NCBI GenBank assembly: GCA_949507465.1
Contig: CATEMS010000312.1
Span: 1 to 8,112 of the forward strand
Direction of reading: 5' to 3'
From: Flavobacteriaceae bacterium
GTDB lineage: Bacteria; Bacteroidota; Bacteroidia; Flavobacteriales; Flavobacteriaceae
DNA length: 8,112 nucleotides
Shown here: positions 4,643 through 8,112 of the stretch, piece after piece
Layout of the letters: each line of letters opens with the position of its first letter
How positions within the stretch are numbered: the stretch's first letter is position 1
Notes under the pieces: model-generated
Told to the model about the DNA's origin: nothing
The model's database searches: none
Seen by the model: the letters and a program-made list of their open reading frames with translations, nothing else
Made by a program: the position numbers and the translations under genes

Positions 4643-7132
4643 TTGAAAAAGTTGTTAATTGGTGCTATTGCACTATTGTTTTTCTCTTGTAAAGATCACA
4701 ACAATATTCCTATTGTTACATCTGATAAAAGTTCTCCACATGATTTTATGTTTATGAGTCGGGCTTATCCTAGCGGAGAAATAAACACAAGCGCTTATGC
4801 CAAAGCAGTGCAATGGAAGAAAAAAAATACTTCTGAGCATAAGGCGTCTGAGCAAGTTTGGGAATTTGTTGGCCCTTTGAACACAGGTGGTAGAATTACA
4901 GATCTAGAAATCCCTTTAAACAACGCCAATACTTATTATGTGGGTACTGCCTCTGGTGGTATTTTCAAATCCATTGATGGAGGGAATACCTTCAATCCTA
5001 TATTTGATGACCAAGAAACACTTTCCATTGGAGACATGCAGCTTTCAAAAAACAATCCAAATACTATTTGGGTGGGTACTGGAGAGGTAAACGCTGGAGG
5101 AGGTTCTTTGGCCTATGACGGTGATGGTGTTTACCGTTCAACAGATGGCGGAATGTCTTGGGAGTCTAGAGGTTTACCAGGTGTGGGCAGCATAGGAAAA
5201 GTGCTCATAGACCCTAATGATGATAATACCATATTTGTTGGTGCCATGGGGCCTTTGTTTAAAAACGACCCCAACAGAGGTGTTTATAAAACAACTGACG
5301 GTGGTGATTCATGGGAGCAAGTTTTGTTTATAAGTGACAAAACAGGTATCATAGATATGGCCATGCACCCTACCAATGCAGCTATTGTTTATGCGGCAGC
5401 CTGGCAAAGAGAACGAACTCCAAATAACAGAATTTATGGCGGTGAGGAGTCTGGACTCTATAAATCTACCAATGGTGGTTTAACCTGGACACAGATGACT
5501 AACGGTCTACCATCTGAAGGTGATCAAAAAGGGCGTATTTCTATTTCTATTTCTGAGTCCAATCCATCTGTTTTATATGCAAGGTATGCTGATGCAGTTG
5601 GAAACATTCAAGGTGTTTACCGATCTGCTGATGGAGGAGAATCTTGGGAAACTCGTAATTCAAGCCAATTAACAAATGTAGGATTTCATTGGTGGTTTAG
5701 AGGTATTTATATAGATCCAACTAATGAAGATATTATATATAATGTAGATTTTAGGGTGCAAAAATCTACAGACGGAGGACAGAGTTGGAATAATTCATTT
5801 TCTAATGTACATGTAGATCAGCATGCCATGGCTTTCTCTCCAACCAATCCACAAAACATATTGCTGGGTAACGATGGAGGTTTGTATGAGACCCAAAATG
5901 GAGGAAACACCTCTTTAAAGTACAACACTCTTCCCATAACACAGCTCTACAGATTTCATGTAGATGCCCAGGACCCTTCAAAGATATATGCTGGGTCCCA
6001 AGACAATAATACCATACGTACCACCACTGGAGAGACAGATAATTGGAGTGCTATATTTGGCGGTGATGGTTTTCAGCCACTAGTAGACCCAGAAAACACC
6101 AACGTTATTTATGCCTTATCACAACGTGGTAATTTGGGGAAGTCTACAAATGATGGCACCTCTTTTTTTAGTGCCATGAGTGGTATTTCTAACAGTGATA
6201 GAAAAAACTGGGACACTCCCATCGCCTTTGACCCTGCAGATTCTCAAACCTTGTTTTATGGTGCAAATCGCTTGTATAAAACAACAAATGCAGCTGGAAA
6301 TTGGTCTGCAATAAGCCCAGATTTGACCCAGGGCCCATATCAGGGCAACTTGACATTTGGCACTATTATCAGCATTAGTGTTTCTGCTTTAAATAGTGAT
6401 GTTATTTTTGTAGGTACAGATGATGGCAATCTGTGGACCACCGACAATGGAGGCACTATTTGGTCTAATGTTTCTAGCACCCTACCCAATAGATGGGTAA
6501 CAAGTGTTCTTGCCGATCCAGATGATGTGAATACCGTGTATGCAACCTTCTCTGGGTATCGTTTTGGAGAAAATTCAGGGCACGTTTTTAAAAGCCAAAA
6601 TAGCGGAGCTACCTGGGAGGACATAACAGGAAATATTCCAGATATTCCAATCAATGATATTGTTAAAGACAGTTATGGCAATTTATTTGTAGCTACAGAT
6701 GTTGGTGTGGTTGCTTCCTTAGATCAAGGAGAATCCTGGAATGTGTTGGCTGTAAATCTACCTTCTGTACCAGTCACAGATTTGCACATTCATCAAGGAA
6801 GTGAATATCTATATGCTGCAACCTATGGAAGATCAAGTTATAAAATAAATATTGCAGAAAATATTTTAGGGCCAGATAATCAAAATTTGCAATATGCAGT
6901 AGCATTATTTCCCAATCCAGCACAGGATACTGTCCTTATTTCTTTTGCACAACAATCAAAGGAAATAGAAGTAACTATTTATGATGCTCTTGGCAGGAAA
7001 ATGAAGCATACAACACTTCCAACTTCATTACAAAAAGCAAGCCTAGAGGTATCTTCACTTCCAAGTGGGCTTTATTACCTTGGGCTTGATATAGCTGGAA
7101 TTCGCACTACAAAAAAACTCATAAAAAAATAA
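4643..7132 (+). CDS. Asp-box (BNR/VPS10-like) beta-propeller protein with lipobox and T9SS sorting domain
   Basis: This 829-residue exported protein probably acts at the cell surface or is secreted. MKKLL plus a hydrophobic core leads to LLFFSC with Cys16, an apparent lipoprotein signal. The start is TTG: the frame has no ATG between the upstream stop (TAG 4613-4615) and here, and TTG begins a standard signal peptide. FVGPLNTGGRITDLEIP (75-91) and ASGGIFKS open the propeller. Asp-box repeats (S/T-x-D/N-x-G-x-x-W/F) occur near 110, 166, 217, 275, 328, 375, 501, 599, 651 and 692, with a degenerate one at 547. NWDTPIAFDP and ANRLYKTTN (522-549) are typical of the Bacteroidota VPS10-like group often named glycosyl hydrolase. 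No catalytic residues can be assigned, so I claim no enzyme activity. The tail from about 752 (LFPNP, YDALGRKM, LPSGLYYL, KKLIKK) is a type A T9SS sorting domain. folC follows within 3 bases, suggesting one transcript. Confidence 0.9.
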   Translation: MKKLLIGAIALLFFSCKDHNNIPIVTSDKSSPHDFMFMSRAYPSGEINTSAYAKAVQWKKKNTSEHKASEQVWEFVGPLNTGGRITDLEIPLNNANTYYVGTASGGIFKSIDGGNTFNPIFDDQETLSIGDMQLSKNNPNTIWVGTGEVNAGGGSLAYDGDGVYRSTDGGMSWESRGLPGVGSIGKVLIDPNDDNTIFVGAMGPLFKNDPNRGVYKTTDGGDSWEQVLFISDKTGIIDMAMHPTNAAIVYAAAWQRERTPNNRIYGGEESGLYKSTNGGLTWTQMTNGLPSEGDQKGRISISISESNPSVLYARYADAVGNIQGVYRSADGGESWETRNSSQLTNVGFHWWFRGIYIDPTNEDIIYNVDFRVQKSTDGGQSWNNSFSNVHVDQHAMAFSPTNPQNILLGNDGGLYETQNGGNTSLKYNTLPITQLYRFHVDAQDPSKIYAGSQDNNTIRTTTGETDNWSAIFGGDGFQPLVDPENTNVIYALSQRGNLGKSTNDGTSFFSAMSGISNSDRKNWDTPIAFDPADSQTLFYGANRLYKTTNAAGNWSAISPDLTQGPYQGNLTFGTIISISVSALNSDVIFVGTDDGNLWTTDNGGTIWSNVSSTLPNRWVTSVLADPDDVNTVYATFSGYRFGENSGHVFKSQNSGATWEDITGNIPDIPINDIVKDSYGNLFVATDVGVVASLDQGESWNVLAVNLPSVPVTDLHIHQGSEYLYAATYGRSSYKINIAENILGPDNQNLQYAVALFPNPAQDTVLISFAQQSKEIEVTIYDALGRKMKHTTLPTSLQKASLEVSSLPSGLYYLGLDIAGIRTTKKLIKK

Positions 7133-7135
7133 GTT

Positions 7136-8112
7136 ATTACCTATCTAGAGGCAACAAATTGGCTTTTTAAACAGCTTCCCATGTACCAAAATACGGGCAT
7201 GGTTGGTTATAAAATAGATCTGGGTAAAACCTTGTTACTAGCAGATTATCTTGATAATCCCCATGATAGATTTAAATCTATTCATGTCGCTGGAACCAAT
7301 GGTAAAGGATCAACTAGCCATATGATGGCCTCTGTGTTACAGGAGGCAGGATACAAAGTTGGCCTCTATACTTCTCCACATTTAAAAGATTTTAGAGAGC
7401 GAATAAAAATAAATGGGAGGATGATTCCAAAGAGAAGTGTGTCTGGTTTTATTGAAAAACATCAAACCTTTTTTAATAATAATAACTTGTCTTTTTTTGA
7501 GATGACAGTTGGGTTGGCCTTTGATTATTTTGCCCAAAACCAGGTAGATATTGCAATTATTGAAGTGGGTCTTGGGGGCAGGCTAGACAGTACCAATATA
7601 TTAAGACCACAGGTAAGTGTGATTACCAACATCGGACTAGATCATACCCAGTTTTTGGGAACCACTCTAGGGGCAATTGCAAAAGAAAAGGCAGGTATTA
7701 TTAAATCTAAAACTCCCTTGGTAATTGGGGAGTTACATCCAGATACAAGTAAGATTTTCTTGCAAATGGCTGCTCAAAAACGTGCTCCCATTACATTTGC
7801 ACAAAAGCAAGAGATTGCCTTGGTGGATTGTGATTTAAAAGGAAATTATCAATTAAGCAATCAACGAACCGCACTGGCCGCTTTGAAGGTTTTAACTACA
7901 AAGGGATATAAAGTTACACAAACTCATATTAAAAGGGGTATTGGAGCTGTGGTTTCCAATACAGGATTATTGGGTAGATGGCAAGTATTACAAACCCTAC
8001 CCACACTAATATGTGATACAGCACATAACAAAGAAGGTTTGCTTTTCACCATGAAACAGTTGCTAGCAACAACTCACAAAAAAATACATATTGTTTTTGG
8101 ACTTGTGAATGA
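7136..8112 (+). CDS. folC: Folylpolyglutamate synthase / dihydrofolate synthase, 5' part (3' end outside window)
   Basis: FolC is a cytoplasmic Mur-ligase-type enzyme that adds glutamate to dihydropteroate and to folates using ATP. Numbering from the ATT at 7136, it shows LFKQLPMYQ (10-18), the P-loop GTNGKGS (53-59), GLYTSPHLKDFRERIKING, a central EVGLGGRLDSTN block, and NIGLDHTQFLG with KEKAGIIK. In the C-terminal domain it shows LLGRWQVL and DTAHNKEGL. About 325 of roughly 400 residues are visible and the frame stays open to the last base. No ATG exists between the upstream TAA (7130-7132) and Met16 at 7181. Homologues normally start about 15 residues before that Met with M-(T/N)-Y, which here aligns with ATT-ACC-TAT, so ATT at 7136 is my preferred start. 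ATG 7181 would remove the conserved N-terminal helix. The frame is the same as the preceding gene. Family certain, start uncertain. Confidence 0.93.
   Translation, partial: MTYLEATNWLFKQLPMYQNTGMVGYKIDLGKTLLLADYLDNPHDRFKSIHVAGTNGKGSTSHMMASVLQEAGYKVGLYTSPHLKDFRERIKINGRMIPKRSVSGFIEKHQTFFNNNNLSFFEMTVGLAFDYFAQNQVDIAIIEVGLGGRLDSTNILRPQVSVITNIGLDHTQFLGTTLGAIAKEKAGIIKSKTPLVIGELHPDTSKIFLQMAAQKRAPITFAQKQEIALVDCDLKGNYQLSNQRTALAALKVLTTKGYKVTQTHIKRGIGAVVSNTGLLGRWQVLQTLPTLICDTAHNKEGLLFTMKQLLATTHKKIHIVFGLVN

Noticed and set aside
4643..8112. Propeller and FolC as one fused protein
   Set aside because: A TAA at 7130-7132 separates them, the T9SS domain ends normally in KKLIKK just before it, and FolC is a cytoplasmic enzyme, so a fusion makes no biological sense without proof of read-through.
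1..8112. Defence island, CRISPR, phage, insertion sequence or secondary-metabolite cluster
   Set aside because: No transposase, integrase, nuclease, helicase, direct-repeat array or biosynthetic gene is visible; all genes belong to housekeeping or surface-protein families.

Overview
The window reads as AT-rich chromosome from the phylum Bacteroidota, most likely a member of the Flavobacteriia. Four things support this: the gene families (flavobacterial-type AnmK, a DUF2452 protein, NhaD and FolC), a C-terminal type IX secretion (T9SS) sorting domain on the largest protein, perfect Bacteroidota-type -7 promoter octamers (TATATTTG) in two gaps, and the absence of clear Shine-Dalgarno sequences. 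NhaD would suit a marine or otherwise Na+-exposed lifestyle, but that is inference. All recognisable genes lie on the + strand.

Layout. Positions 1-735 hold the 3' part of anmK (anhydro-N-acetylmuramic acid kinase, peptidoglycan recycling), cut by the window edge. Positions 836-1264 hold a small DUF2452 protein of unknown function with a likely promoter just upstream. An AT-rich 330-base gap (1265-1594) precedes an amino-acid dehydrogenase of the Glu/Leu/Phe/Val family (1595-2821). Only 21 bases later comes nhaD, a Na+/H+ antiporter (2843-4222), probably in the same transcript, which ends at a strong 13-bp hairpin terminator (4251-4282). A 360-base non-coding stretch with small hairpins and a possible promoter leads to an 829-residue Asp-box beta-propeller protein (4643-7132) with an apparent lipoprotein signal at the N-terminus and a T9SS type A sorting domain at the C-terminus. 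The 5' part of folC (folylpolyglutamate/dihydrofolate synthase) follows within 3 bases and runs off the end.

How the genes relate. This is mainly housekeeping: wall recycling, amino-acid nitrogen metabolism, Na+/pH homeostasis, folate polyglutamation and one surface or secreted protein. I see no mobile element, CRISPR array, tRNA, rRNA, toxin-antitoxin pair or defence cassette, and no convincing undescribed multi-gene system. The points most worth a second look are the non-ATG starts of the last two genes (TTG for the propeller; for folC no ATG at the family-conserved N-terminus, with ATT the best candidate), the pairing of a lipobox with a T9SS signal on one protein, and a leucine-dehydrogenase-like active-site motif in the dehydrogenase.
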